A stretch of DNA of 64,000 nt, taken from Chitinophagaceae bacterium. Lineage in GTDB: Bacteria; Bacteroidota; Bacteroidia; Chitinophagales; Chitinophagaceae. Location: contig JADJDJ010000003.1 in NCBI GenBank assembly GCA_016702745.1, positions 682,001 through 746,000 of the forward strand, written 5' to 3'. A program made the translations under genes and the position numbers. Below, in pieces: positions 28,144 to 38,408 of the stretch (the first letter of the stretch is position 1; every line of letters starts with the position of its first letter). The notes below the pieces were generated by a model. The model had not been told where the DNA came from and made no database searches. It saw only the letters and a program-made list of their open reading frames with translations.

Positions 28144-28944
28144 ATGAGAAAAATTATCACTGCTTTTTTTACCTGTGCAATACTATTTTCATGCACAAAA
28201 GAGATTGATATTGACCTTAACGAAAGCAATCCAAAATTTGTAATTGAAGGCAATGTGAGCACAGCGTTGGGTGCATCAAAAGTTACTATACACAAAACTA
28301 TCAATTTTGATGAATCTGCTCCATACCCAACTGTAAGTGCAGCTTTGGTTACGATTACAGATAACACAGTAAATCAAACATACACTCTGAGTGAAATAGC
28401 AGCAGGCCTTTATTATAATTCTTCTCTGTTGGGTGCAGAAGGACATACTTATACAATAACTGTGAACATTGGTACAGAAATATTTACTGCAGTTTCCACA
28501 ATGCCATACAGGGTAAACCTTGATTCATTAGTTCAGGAGAACCTGGCAGGCACTGGCACAGGTGGCGGCCCGGGTGGCCCCGCAGGTACCGGGAATATTA
28601 CCATTACACCAAAATATGCTGACCCATCTGCTTTTGAGAACTATTACCAATTTGTTGTTAGCAGAAACGGGGTGCTGCAAAATGATATTTTTGTGCGAAG
28701 CGATATAGGGTTCAACGGGAGCACCTCCCCGCTTCCATTAAGAGTAGATGCCGAAAAAAATGATGTCGTTACAGTAGATATGCAGGGAATAGATAAAGCC
28801 GTGTACAATTATTTTTTTGGATTAAATGAAAATATTAATCAGTCCACTGCAACACCCGCTAATCCTGCTTCAAATTTTAATAATGGGGCATTGGGTTATT
28901 TTAAGGCCCACACTACTCAAACAAAAACTATTATTATTCAATAG
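28144..28944 (+). CDS. DUF4249 family lipoprotein
   Basis: 266 residues. Lipobox Cys at about 17 (ILFSCTKE). Then a domain beginning IDIDLNESNPKFVIEGNVST and ending ASNFNNGALGYFKAHT, the hallmark of DUF4249 proteins. They are encoded beside TonB receptors and are thought to act as their surface partners. A Gly/Pro-rich linker (GTGTGGGPGGPAGTG) lies near residue 138-152. Operon with the preceding receptor. Confidence 0.88.
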   Translation: MRKIITAFFTCAILFSCTKEIDIDLNESNPKFVIEGNVSTALGASKVTIHKTINFDESAPYPTVSAALVTITDNTVNQTYTLSEIAAGLYYNSSLLGAEGHTYTITVNIGTEIFTAVSTMPYRVNLDSLVQENLAGTGTGGGPGGPAGTGNITITPKYADPSAFENYYQFVVSRNGVLQNDIFVRSDIGFNGSTSPLPLRVDAEKNDVVTVDMQGIDKAVYNYFFGLNENINQSTATPANPASNFNNGALGYFKAHTTQTKTIIIQ

Positions 28945-29043
28945 TTGTTAAAATTTCATCAACAAAATATTTCTGCCGTATTCAGTAATCCTTGATTTGT
29001 TTTGGCTACACCAAAAAATCATGTACAATATTTGATAACAGAT

Positions 29044-29074
29044 AAAACTCCTGATATAAGGGGTTTTATTTTTT
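29044..29074 (+). terminator. Terminator after the first DUF4249 gene
   Basis: AAAACTCCT and AGGGGTTTT flank a short loop and are followed by ATTTTTT. The arms contain one G-T pair. Confidence 0.65.
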
Positions 29075-29087
29075 AATGCACCTTTAG

Positions 29088-29153
29088 TTCTCCGGTTAAT
29101 TTTTGGGGTTTACCTATTTATAATATACAAACCGCCGCTAGCTGATAGTTTTA
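29088..29153 (+). promoter_or_regulatory. Regulon operator-promoter site 6
   Basis: TTCTCCG (29088-29094) and TTTACCT (29109-29115) start 21 bases apart, with TAGTTTTA (29146-29153) 30 bases after. It shares GCTGATAGTTTTAC with site 5. It serves the receptor at 29173. Confidence 0.8.
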
Positions 29154-29172
29154 CACCACTAAATGATGAAAC

Positions 29173-31887
29173 ATGCGTAAAATTATTTTCCTGGCATTTA
29201 TTATTGGTTTATCCCTGCCTTCCCTTTCACAGGTAACTGCTACAAACATACTGGATTTGCGAATAAATAAACACTGCTTTCGTACAGCAGATAAAGAACT
29301 GGAAGGCCTTGCGGAAACCTACCTGCTCAAACTCCGGTTTGATAAGGAAAGGCTGAAGCAATACACTATTGACCTTGATTTTGACAATGAAACCCTGAAA
29401 GATGTACTTATGGAAATATGTAAAATCACCAAGTCAAAATATTACATCACTACTGATAATGTAATTCAAATAATAGACAAAAAGGATGAGAAAAATGTAA
29501 ACCTGAATAACCTGCAGCTTGAACAGGATAATAAAAAACCCGATAACCTCAACCCAACAAAATTTAATATAACTGTTTCAGGCAAAGTAACAGATGATGC
29601 TTCTGGGGAACCTCTGCCGAATGTAAATGTGGTGGTATTGAATGGAAAAAACGGAACTACCACAAATGCCGATGGCTACTTCACGCTGTACGGCGTTCCT
29701 TCCGATACCTCAACACTTATCTTTTCTATTATCGGGTATGACCCTTTTAAACATTACCTGGCACCATCACAGTCTTTAAAGGATATTTCCATACAGATGA
29801 CCTCCTCTAAAAATACGCTGAGTGAAGTGGTAATTACAGCTCCTAAAGACCAGTCATTCAAACTGAACCAAAAAGTGGGTATGATAAAACTCACTCCTTC
29901 AAAAATTGCAACCCTGCCCAATGTGGGAGAAAAAGATATTTTCCGTGCCTTTCAACTAATGCCGGGTGTAAGTGCAGGTAGCGAACACACCGCAGGTTTA
30001 TATGTTCGTGGGGGTACGCCTGACCAGAACCTTGTTTTGTTTGATGGATTCACAGTATATAATGTTGACCACTTGTTTGGTTTCTTCAGTGCATTTAACT
30101 CAAATGCTATTAAAGATGTACAATTATTTAAAGGTGGCTATGAATCAAAATACGGTGGTCGTATTTCATCGGTCGTTGATATTACCGGTAAAGAAGGAAA
30201 CAAAAAGAAATTTAATATCGGCGGGGACATTGGTTTTCTCAGTGCCAACGGAATTGCCGAAGGTCCCATTGGGGAAAAAGCATCTTTTCTTTTAGCCTAC
30301 CGAAAAAGTTTCTCCACATCGCTGTACGATAAAATTTCAGATAAAGTAAGCAAGGGTGGCGATTCAGTTATTACACTTCCTAATGGGAGAACGATTACCC
30401 CTGGTGTAAAATCATGGTTTGATGATATGAATGCAAGGTTAACCTTTAACCCTACAAAAAAAGATGTGTTAAGCCTGAGCTTTTATAAGGGTAAAGATAA
30501 TGTGGATAACCAAATTACACCCCCAACAGGTGGCGGAAGACCTGGCGGTGGTACAGCGCCAACATTTAATATCGGCATCACCGATTTAACCGAGTGGGGA
30601 AATACAGGAGCCAGTTTTAAATGGAGCCGCAAATGGAATTCAAAATTTTATAGTAACGCATTAATCAGTTATTCAGCCTACTTCAGTGATAGGGACAGAA
30701 GCCGTGAAGGAACGATAACAAGAACTGATGGTACTGTCGTAGAAATTAAAAGTGGTACGCTTGAAAATAATGACTTAAAAGATGTTTCTCTTAAAACAGA
30801 CTTTGAATGGAAGCTGAATAAAAACCATAGTATTGAATTTGGGTATCATCTTACCAACAACCGGATTAAATACAGCTATGCACAAAACGATACCGTATCA
30901 ATAATTGACAGGGAAACAAAAGGAACCACCGGGGCAATATACTTACAGGATAATATGAAATTATTCAATGATAAACTGAACATCATTGGCGGAGTAAGAA
31001 CATCTTATTTTTCACCAACGGGAAAAACATATTTTGAACCAAGGTTGAATATAACTTTCGATATTAGTGATAAGTTCAAACTTAAAGGTTCTGCCGGTCA
31101 ATATAACCAATTTGTAAAAAGAGTTATCCGTGAAGATATTTTAGAAGGGAGCCGGGATTTTTGGGTGCTGACGGATAATGACAAGCTTCCTGTAAGTTCA
31201 TCAAAACAATTTATCCTGGGGGCGGCATGGGAAAACAAAGATTTATTAATAGATGTGGAAGCTTATTATAAAAAACTATCGGGCCTCAGTGAATATACGC
31301 TACGGTTTACCCCTACAAGAGGAACTGTTAATTATGAAGAATCTTTTTACCAGGGAACCGGCTACGCAAAGGGAATTGATATATTACTGCAAAAGAAATT
31401 TGGAAAATACAATGGCTGGGTAGGCTATACTCTGGGGGAAGTAAAAAATAATTATCCTGTATATGGAGAAAAAGATTTTTATGCCAGCAATGATATAACA
31501 CATGAATTCAAAATGGTGCACACCTATAAATGGAAGCGGTTTGATTTTTCACTCACCTGGATGTACTTGACAGGAAGACCTTATACTGCTCCAAGCGGGG
31601 GGTATCAGATTACACTTCTGGATGGAAGCACACAGGATTATCTCAGCAGTTCAAATAAGAATGGATTACGGTTGCCGGCTTACCATCGAATGGATATTGC
31701 AGCTACCTACAATTACGGCAAGCCAGGAAAAGGGAATGGCACCATTGGGTTGTCACTATTTAATATTTATAACCGGGAAAATATCTGGTACAAGAATTAT
31801 GATATTATAGACAATGAAATTATTGCAACCGATGTAAAGTATCTGGGTTTTACACCAAACCTCAGTTTTACATGGAGACTTAAATAA
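29173..31887 (+). CDS. TonB-dependent receptor with STN and carboxypeptidase-like domains
   Basis: 904 residues, uninterrupted. Signal peptide ends LPSLSQ. An STN-type domain spans about 40-105 (QYTIDLDFDNETLKDVLMEI), typical of receptors that signal to regulators across the membrane. A carboxypeptidase-regulatory-like domain (about 135-215), plug (FRAFQLMPGVSAGSEHTAGL, YVRGGTPDQNLVLFDGFTVY) and barrel follow. A Gly/Pro-rich loop TGGGRPGGGTAP is in the barrel. The STN domain would normally need an anti-sigma factor, but none is adjacent. Paired with the DUF4249 gene 33 bases downstream. Confidence 0.92.
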   Translation: MRKIIFLAFIIGLSLPSLSQVTATNILDLRINKHCFRTADKELEGLAETYLLKLRFDKERLKQYTIDLDFDNETLKDVLMEICKITKSKYYITTDNVIQIIDKKDEKNVNLNNLQLEQDNKKPDNLNPTKFNITVSGKVTDDASGEPLPNVNVVVLNGKNGTTTNADGYFTLYGVPSDTSTLIFSIIGYDPFKHYLAPSQSLKDISIQMTSSKNTLSEVVITAPKDQSFKLNQKVGMIKLTPSKIATLPNVGEKDIFRAFQLMPGVSAGSEHTAGLYVRGGTPDQNLVLFDGFTVYNVDHLFGFFSAFNSNAIKDVQLFKGGYESKYGGRISSVVDITGKEGNKKKFNIGGDIGFLSANGIAEGPIGEKASFLLAYRKSFSTSLYDKISDKVSKGGDSVITLPNGRTITPGVKSWFDDMNARLTFNPTKKDVLSLSFYKGKDNVDNQITPPTGGGRPGGGTAPTFNIGITDLTEWGNTGASFKWSRKWNSKFYSNALISYSAYFSDRDRSREGTITRTDGTVVEIKSGTLENNDLKDVSLKTDFEWKLNKNHSIEFGYHLTNNRIKYSYAQNDTVSIIDRETKGTTGAIYLQDNMKLFNDKLNIIGGVRTSYFSPTGKTYFEPRLNITFDISDKFKLKGSAGQYNQFVKRVIREDILEGSRDFWVLTDNDKLPVSSSKQFILGAAWENKDLLIDVEAYYKKLSGLSEYTLRFTPTRGTVNYEESFYQGTGYAKGIDILLQKKFGKYNGWVGYTLGEVKNNYPVYGEKDFYASNDITHEFKMVHTYKWKRFDFSLTWMYLTGRPYTAPSGGYQITLLDGSTQDYLSSSNKNGLRLPAYHRMDIAATYNYGKPGKGNGTIGLSLFNIYNRENIWYKNYDIIDNEIIATDVKYLGFTPNLSFTWRLK

Positions 31888-31920
31888 AAATAACTATTAA
31901 GCATCTAAAAATATTTTGAA

Positions 31921-32692
31921 ATGAAAAAAAGATTTATAGCCGCAATGTTTAGCAGCATGTTGTTAGTTTCATGCTCTAAAGAAGATGATGGAACGGCGGG
32001 CATCAATAAAGCCGTTGTGGAGTCTTACCTGGCGCCGGGGCAACCTGTTTCGGTAAAAATTACAAAGGAAATTGAGTATGGCGTTGATAATGTAAACCAG
32101 CCATTGGATAATCTTCCTGTCGTTATCAGCCACAATGGAACAGATTACAATTTAGCGAACACCGGAAATGGAATTTATAGCAGCAGTACTATTCCGGTAA
32201 ATATTGGAGAAACTTATCTATTGAAGTTTTGATTATAATGGGGTACAAGTTACAGCAACAACAACGATTCCTGAAAAGCCGGCAAATTTTACACAATCAG
32301 CAACAACTGTTACAGTACCCACAACTTTTCCTCCTGTTTTTCCCGAGCCCATAAAACTGAATTGGGGTAATCCCAATCTTGATTATCATTTGGTGGTGGT
32401 AACAAATATGGAGACCAACCCCACGTTAATAAACAGTACCGGACAAGGAAGACCGGTGTTTAGAACAGAGCCTTCACAAACCACTACTCAGGATTTAAGT
32501 TTTCAGCAATTTACTTACTATGGGAACTATCGGGTAGTGCTTTACAGAATATGGCCGGAGTATGCGGCATTATATGAAGATAATGGAGCAAACAGCACCA
32601 ATCTTGCCGAGCCGCCAACCAACGTTGTAAATGGCCGGGGCATTTTTACCGGAATCAATACGGCGGATACTTTGTATGTGAGGGTGCAGTAG
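31921..32692 (+). pseudogene. DUF4249-like lipoprotein, one frameshift
   Basis: Lipobox Cys at about residue 18 (LLVSCSKE). The first part runs to 32232 and ends YLLKF. Removing one T at the TTTT near 32228-32231 continues the frame into DYNGVQVTATTTIPEKPANF and on to the stop at 32692 (FTGINTADTLYVRVQ), giving about 256 residues. Spacing to the receptor and the start fit the usual receptor-DUF4249 pair. Last gene of the regulon. Confidence 0.8.
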
Positions 32693-33090
32693 AAAATGAT
32701 TATTTAGGTATATGAAATTTGTAATTAACAATTAGCCTGTGCCGGGGTTTTAGATAGAGATGAATAGAATTCGTCAGCCGGGGTGGGTGGGTTGTGCTGC
32801 TGGCATTTTTAGCTCTTTGCAAGGTTGGCCTTTGTGTGTCGGCTTTGTGAGCCTTGCAATGTGCTAAAAATTGCGTGGGGTCGGGCGGCAAAGTCATGAG
32901 AACTTGAATGTAATTAGGCTGCTGAATAGGGTGACACATAACTGTTAATATACGAAACTAATAATCTCCCTCAATTTCTCATCTTAAATGAGAGTCAATT
33001 CTTTACCACCGAAAACGAAAACCATTGCTATTTCGCAAATTTCTTCCACTATCCGGTAATAAATATTTCTAAACGCTTACTCAGCCCAAA
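32693..33090. other. Non-coding region downstream of the regulon with folded repeat
   Basis: Contains the second folded repeat (32803-32874) and related flank (TAGAATTCGTCAGCCGG). An 80-codon minus frame (32700-32939) is only the translation of the repeat. The remainder is AT-rich and unremarkable. Confidence 0.5.
32803..32874. repeat. Folded repeat element, copy 2 (two-stem hairpin)
   Basis: Inner stem TTGCAAGG (32817-32824) pairs with CCTTGCAA (32852-32859). The internal loop TCT/TGT is as in copy 1. The outer stem GCATTTTTAGC (32803-32813) pairs with GCTAAAAATTGC (32863-32874), with a single bulged T. The apical loop is again 27 bases, differing from copy 1 at two positions. The outer stem sequence is unrelated to copy 1, yet base-paired. 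Confidence 0.7.
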
Positions 33091-33244
33091 TCAACCGCAT
33101 CCCGCCCCCTGCTCCCCCCCCGTTATATACCCCTCATCCATCTGCCGTGCTAAAAAGAGGGTGTCGCTGTTGTTGAAGGTCATGTAGAATTGCTGATGCA
33201 GGTATTGCTGACGGATATATTGGGTGAAGAGCTCGGCCACCAGT
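33091..33244 (-). pseudogene. Second remnant of the same unidentified protein family
   Basis: The frame LVAELFTQYIRQQYLHQQ then FYMTFNNSDTLFLARQMDE ends at a stop at 33091-33093. An in-frame TAA lies just upstream, so only the C-terminal part is left. It matches the remnant at 15018-15209 (FYMSLDNRDPLFFSRQVE). Confidence 0.5.
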
Positions 33245-33325
33245 TAGGTGCTGTTGCGGGTGGAGGAAAAATTAGTAGACTTTCATGTAGGGAATACACA
33301 AACAAGACTTACACTTAGAAAATCA

Positions 33326-33765
33326 TCAGGCTCCTTTCTTGTTGTTGAAATCATCATCGAATTCTTTCAGAGAATTTAAAAAAGCAGCCGGCTCATAGTC
33401 GAAGAACTCCCGGAATAATTTCAACACCCCCTCATTCCCCACCGTATGATGCATGGTCATTTTTTCTTTGAGCGTGGGTTTGCCGAAACCCAGAAAACCT
33501 TTTTTCTCCTCCATCCGCTTGTACCCGATGATGAACATACTGGCTTTGTCTTCATTTTCTGAAGTGGCAAATAAGGCCACCCATAATAGCGGTAGTTCAT
33601 TATCCTGATAAACCGTGATGGTGGGAGCGGCGGGATAGTTGTCCCATTCCATGTTGAGGAAGATGTTTTCGAAATCAGCATAGCTGAGGGGTTGCTTTTC
33701 AGTAACAGTGCCGGAGCTGTTTTCTTTGTCGTTGGGGGGGGGTAGATATCTGAAGTAAAAATCAT
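33326..33765 (-). pseudogene. Small hypothetical protein, frame broken at a G9 tract
   Basis: The intact part (from 33652) reads NYPAAPTITVYQDNELPLLW and ends KEFDDDFNNKKGA. Upstream, a start at 33763-33765 (MIFTSDIYPP) leads through SGTVTEKQPLSYADFENIFL if the C-run of nine bases (33734-33742, plus strand G) is changed by one base or two. The whole would be about 145 residues. No domain recognised. It lies at the 3' end of the SIR2-STAND gene, 13 bases away on the same strand, so it may be co-transcribed. Confidence 0.55.
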
Positions 33766-33778
33766 AACCGTATTAAAT

Positions 33779-36700
33779 TTATGGCTCCCAATCATCTGAG
33801 TGTTTCAACAATATATTCTGCCTCCATTTCCACGAATCATTTGGACTGATATATTTATAATTTCTTTTAAGACATGGAATAATAAACTCTTTAACTTCGC
33901 TGATACATTCAGGATTTAATTTTAATTTTTCAATAGCTCTACAATATGAACTTACAACAAAAAAAGCCTCTTCCGAATCTCCGTAAATTTGTAACCACTT
34001 TAAAGCATACGGCTTTGCCAAATTAAACCCTTCAAGGCAAGAAAGCATACTGTCTCCGATCAAAAAACTACCTGTAATTTTCTCATTTTTGTTATACTCT
34101 AATAATTCTGATAAATAATCCTTAACAAAATTAAAATCATTGGCATACTCAAGCCATTTTCGAAGAACAATACTTGATTCCACCCTACCCCTATAGACCT
34201 GAAAATACTTGTTTACTTCTTTTTTATTAAATCAGGATTTAACCCTTCTTGAAGATGTCTTTCTATTTTATAAGTAATTCGTCTCTGTAATACTTCACTA
34301 AAATGGTAAATAAATTTAAATTTTAAATTTTGTAATAATTTTAATATCGGAATTAATCTTAGATATCGAAACGATTCTTTTACAAAAGGGTTATTACGCC
34401 GCTTATTTTTTTTCCTGAATTTCAAAATTCGATGAATGTATGGCTCCACAAAATTGGAATCATTCGTTGCATTGATCCATCGGCGAATTAAATAAATTGC
34501 ATTTTTATGTCTCCAATACTTTTCCAAATACAGATTAACGTGTGATTTAATAATTACTGGATCCCCGCCCGAGGTTAACCAATTTTCTAGAATTAAATTA
34601 CAATCGACTTCTGATTCAATATACTTATCGAGTTTCTCTTTTATAAATTTTTCAACAAGTGTAAAATCTTTACCCTGAGACAACCAATTAGCAGCCAGGT
34701 AAATCGACTCTGTTTTAAAACCATTCGAATTTAGCCAAGGCAAAATTGAATCTTTTACTAATGTTGGGGATAATCCAGCCTTAAGGCATGCATTAATTAA
34801 GTATTTCGATTCAAATTTTTCAGAATATAATTCTAAATATGGCTGTACATAATTTTCAATAATGGATGGGTCATAACCATTATTAAGCCATGAAAACATA
34901 AGTTCAGAAGCTGCTTTCGATGTTCCAAAAATACTTAACCAAGGAATGATGAACTCCTTGACATCCTTGGGGAATCCACCCTTCATCATCCACCAGCTAA
35001 TGACAAATTCTGCGTGTGTCGAATTTATATATTTTGATAGCCAAATATTCAAATGAGGTCTAAGAAGCTTCAGGTCACCACCTTTTACTATCCAATTACT
35101 TATTACACTTCCTGTCGTGCTAATTGAGCTAAACTTATTGAGTACATTTAATACATGTTCTTTGAGAATATCAAGAGTTTCGCTATTATTCTCCTGTTCA
35201 GATAATCGGTTTAACCAAAAACCAATGATAGAGATTGACAGGCTGCTTTCTTTATTATCTTTTAACCAATCATTTGCCTGAACCTGAATAATTTTTAAAT
35301 CGCCGCCAAATTCAATAAAATTCTTTATCACATATCCTTTTGTAAGTTGATTAGTCTCAATTTTTAACCAGTTAATAACCAATGAATTCAAATAATTGGG
35401 GTCATCGCCATTTTTTAACCAACTCTGAAGTATGTATGAGAAACTACCCGGGTCAGTTTTATCATTTACATATTGTAATAAGTAATTTTTTATCAATAAA
35501 GGATCATCACCTTTTTCAAGCCAGTACCCGATAATATAACAAGCGGTTTTAGGATTAATATTAGCTCCCAGGCATTTTTCAATATGAAACTTTACAAGAA
35601 CTGGGTCATCACTTGATGCCAGCCAATATCCTATAATAACTGAGAGGCTGCTTTCTGTCGATCTGAAAGCTGATTCAAAGTTTCAACGATAAAAGGTTTA
35701 ACTACTTCTGGCTTATCTCCCTTTTTAAGCCAATACCTCACTAGTGTTAGCGCTGTTTCAGGCTCAAGGTCTTTATCAAATTGCTTTTCAATAAATGCTT
35801 TTACCTGAAACTGAATTTTTTCCTTTTTAGCTTCGCGAAATACATCATCATCAAATAATCTATCAAATGACCGTAATACAGATGTTAATGAATCATATTT
35901 TACTGAAAACTCCAAAAAATCGTTGATTAGTGTCTCATTCAAAGTCTTATTGAAAAAATATAATAAAAGAGTATCAGTAATTGTATCGTGAACGACGTTT
36001 AACACACCATTCTCATCTTCGTCAATCCATCCGTCATCGATCAAAGCAGAAATATCACTTAAATAATCTTTCTTTAATTTTTCGGCAGATTCATAATAAG
36101 CGCGCAATGATGAAAATACTTTAAAAAATATAATTTTTGTCCCTGACAAACTCCTTATTAATAAGACCGGAATATTCCAACGTGAGCTTTAGCCTGACCA
36201 ATACCCAATTATTAAAATCATTCTCGTTCTTCAAATCGAAACTGGAGGAAGGATTTTTTGATATAAATATTTAATAAAAACGGCAAACGAAGGACGTTCT
36301 AAAAGAAATGAGAGTATATCTGAATTTTGATTTAGTTTACGTCGGAGGGTTTCATCCGAAATCCCTTTTATAATATGATGAACAATAGCATCTTTATACT
36401 TCTTTTCAGCCACCCGTTTAATTCCAACATCTATTAATATTGTTTTATACCTACTTGTATGTTCAACATCGCCCAAATAACTTTTTCTGCAATTCGCTAT
36501 AAATCTAACATTCCTTATTTTATTGTTATATATCCATTCGACAATTTTAAAAAATGATCTTTGTTCTTCAACATAATCAAATAACAAAATATACATCCCT
36601 TTTTGGCCCAAAAAATCATTGAAAACATTGACATCGTTAAAATTTTTATTGACATCAATCACACTATATCTTTCTGCCATCATTCTGTACCCCAATTCAT

Positions 36701-38408
36701 ACATTAATCTTGTTTTCCCACTCCCGCCTTGCCCATATAAAATGATGCCATTGCAATTACTAGTTTTAAGTAAGTTGATAAATTTGCTTTCAGTATAGAA
36801 ATCCTGCTGTTCAGTTTTTGACAACTTGGGTTTAAAGCTATTTCTACTGAAATATGGCAAAAACCTATCCTGCAAATAATCTCTAAACTCATTAGCAATA
36901 CCTTCAGCTCCTTTCTGCTTATCTTCTTCCGAAAGCACCCGAACGTATTGAGGCTCACGCCCAATCCACTTATGATATAAGTAAATATCATTTTCAATTA
37001 CACGCTTTAACTCCTCCCAGTAAAGAAATACTAACTCTATTCCTACGAGATATTCTAGCCCTGAAGTCACTGACATTGCTAGAAAATATTGCTTAACTTG
37101 TAATTGATAGAATTCTTTAGCCTGTGGGTCTATATGATCTGAAGCCAGGCAAAATACTACTCTGGAAGGCTTTTTTTCCGAAAACCACTGCGATTTATTC
37201 GATCGAAATTCCTCAGGAAGTTCGATTTGCAAAATCCGAAAAAACTCCGTCTCTATACTTATACCATTAGCTATGCTTTCAACTCTGCAACAATTTATAA
37301 GTATTCTTTCTTCTGAGTTTACTTTATTTTCTGCAACTATTTTAAACCCCTCAAACTCATTTGAGGAATTGAAAAAAAGCGAAAATTCTTTTCTTAAAGG
37401 GAAATTATCATTTTGATAAGATCTTAACACATCAAAACATAATTTCCCAAAAAGATCGCTTTGCTCAACATATTCCTGACGAATGAATGATAAATCAAAT
37501 GACAGAAAGTTCCGTAATGTAAGTCTTTGATACCTGCTCTTGAATGCCGTATCAAAATCAGTCTGTTTTCCAAAATGACTACTCTTTAATTTTATCCAAT
37601 CCAGAAAATCATGTGTTGATGTTTTAGGTAAATGATGAATATTAAAATCCCTTTTGAACTTATTGTCTTTTTGCTCACTTTCATAAATATCTATTAAATA
37701 GCTAAATTTCGAATTCTGAAAATTGATATTATGTTTATCTTTTTCAACTAATGCATAATTATAAAAATCATCATCTTCAAAACTTACTCCTATGATTATA
37801 AATGGCTTAGTAAAAAAATCCTTAATAAAAAAACTATACAAATCGTTTTTTTTGTGTACATTTTTCTTTTACGTAAGATTCAAAAGAGAAACCAACTCAT
37901 TCTCAATGTCGCAAGGTAGTTTTCCGTGTAAATATATAGCTTGCGTTTCATGAAAATTTGACCTATCATGAAACTCAAGCGACTGCGGAAATTTATATTG
38001 TGTTAAGGGAAGTGTATTATTCCTGAATATAAGCTCCAATGTATTATCAACATTTAAGGTATAAACTCTACACCAATTTGGAACGGCTAAAAGTTTATAA
38101 TCAATATCTAAATCCTCCTCTCGAATTGACAACTCCGATTTTAACAACTCACTTAATTGCTCCTTTTTATTTTGCTTTATAGATTCTGATATAATTTTAT
38201 CTAAGGAATTAAAATTCTTTTGATCCGACTCAGACCATGTAGGGAATAAATCTTTTTGAATTTTGCCAGCTAGCTCACCCGCACTTTTGAATTTACCACC
38301 AGCAATATTCCTTAACCCATATGTAAAACCAGCACCTAACAGAAGACACACTTCCCTGTTATTAATAGCTTCAATAAGCTCCTTTTCATTTGGAAAACTA
38401 ATTGGCAT
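33779..38408 (-). pseudogene. SIR2-STAND NTPase-helical repeat protein (Avs5-like defence protein), several frameshifts
   Basis: About 1,540 residues once repaired. The N-terminal SIR2-like domain (38408 to about 37800) has LLLGAGFTYGL, RVYTLNVDN and YLHGKL, the NAD-binding and catalytic features. A STAND-type ATPase follows with P-loop GQGGSGKTR and Walker B YILLFDYVEEQ. The C-terminal half is at least a dozen repeats of about 35 residues with the pattern IIxxWLxxGxDPxxVKxxIxxWL. This order (SIR2, STAND, repeats) is that of AVAST type V proteins, which sense a phage protein and deplete NAD. Breaks lie near 37860-37900, 36240, 36140, 35650 and 34203; each piece joins in register after a base or two. 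Confidence 0.8.
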
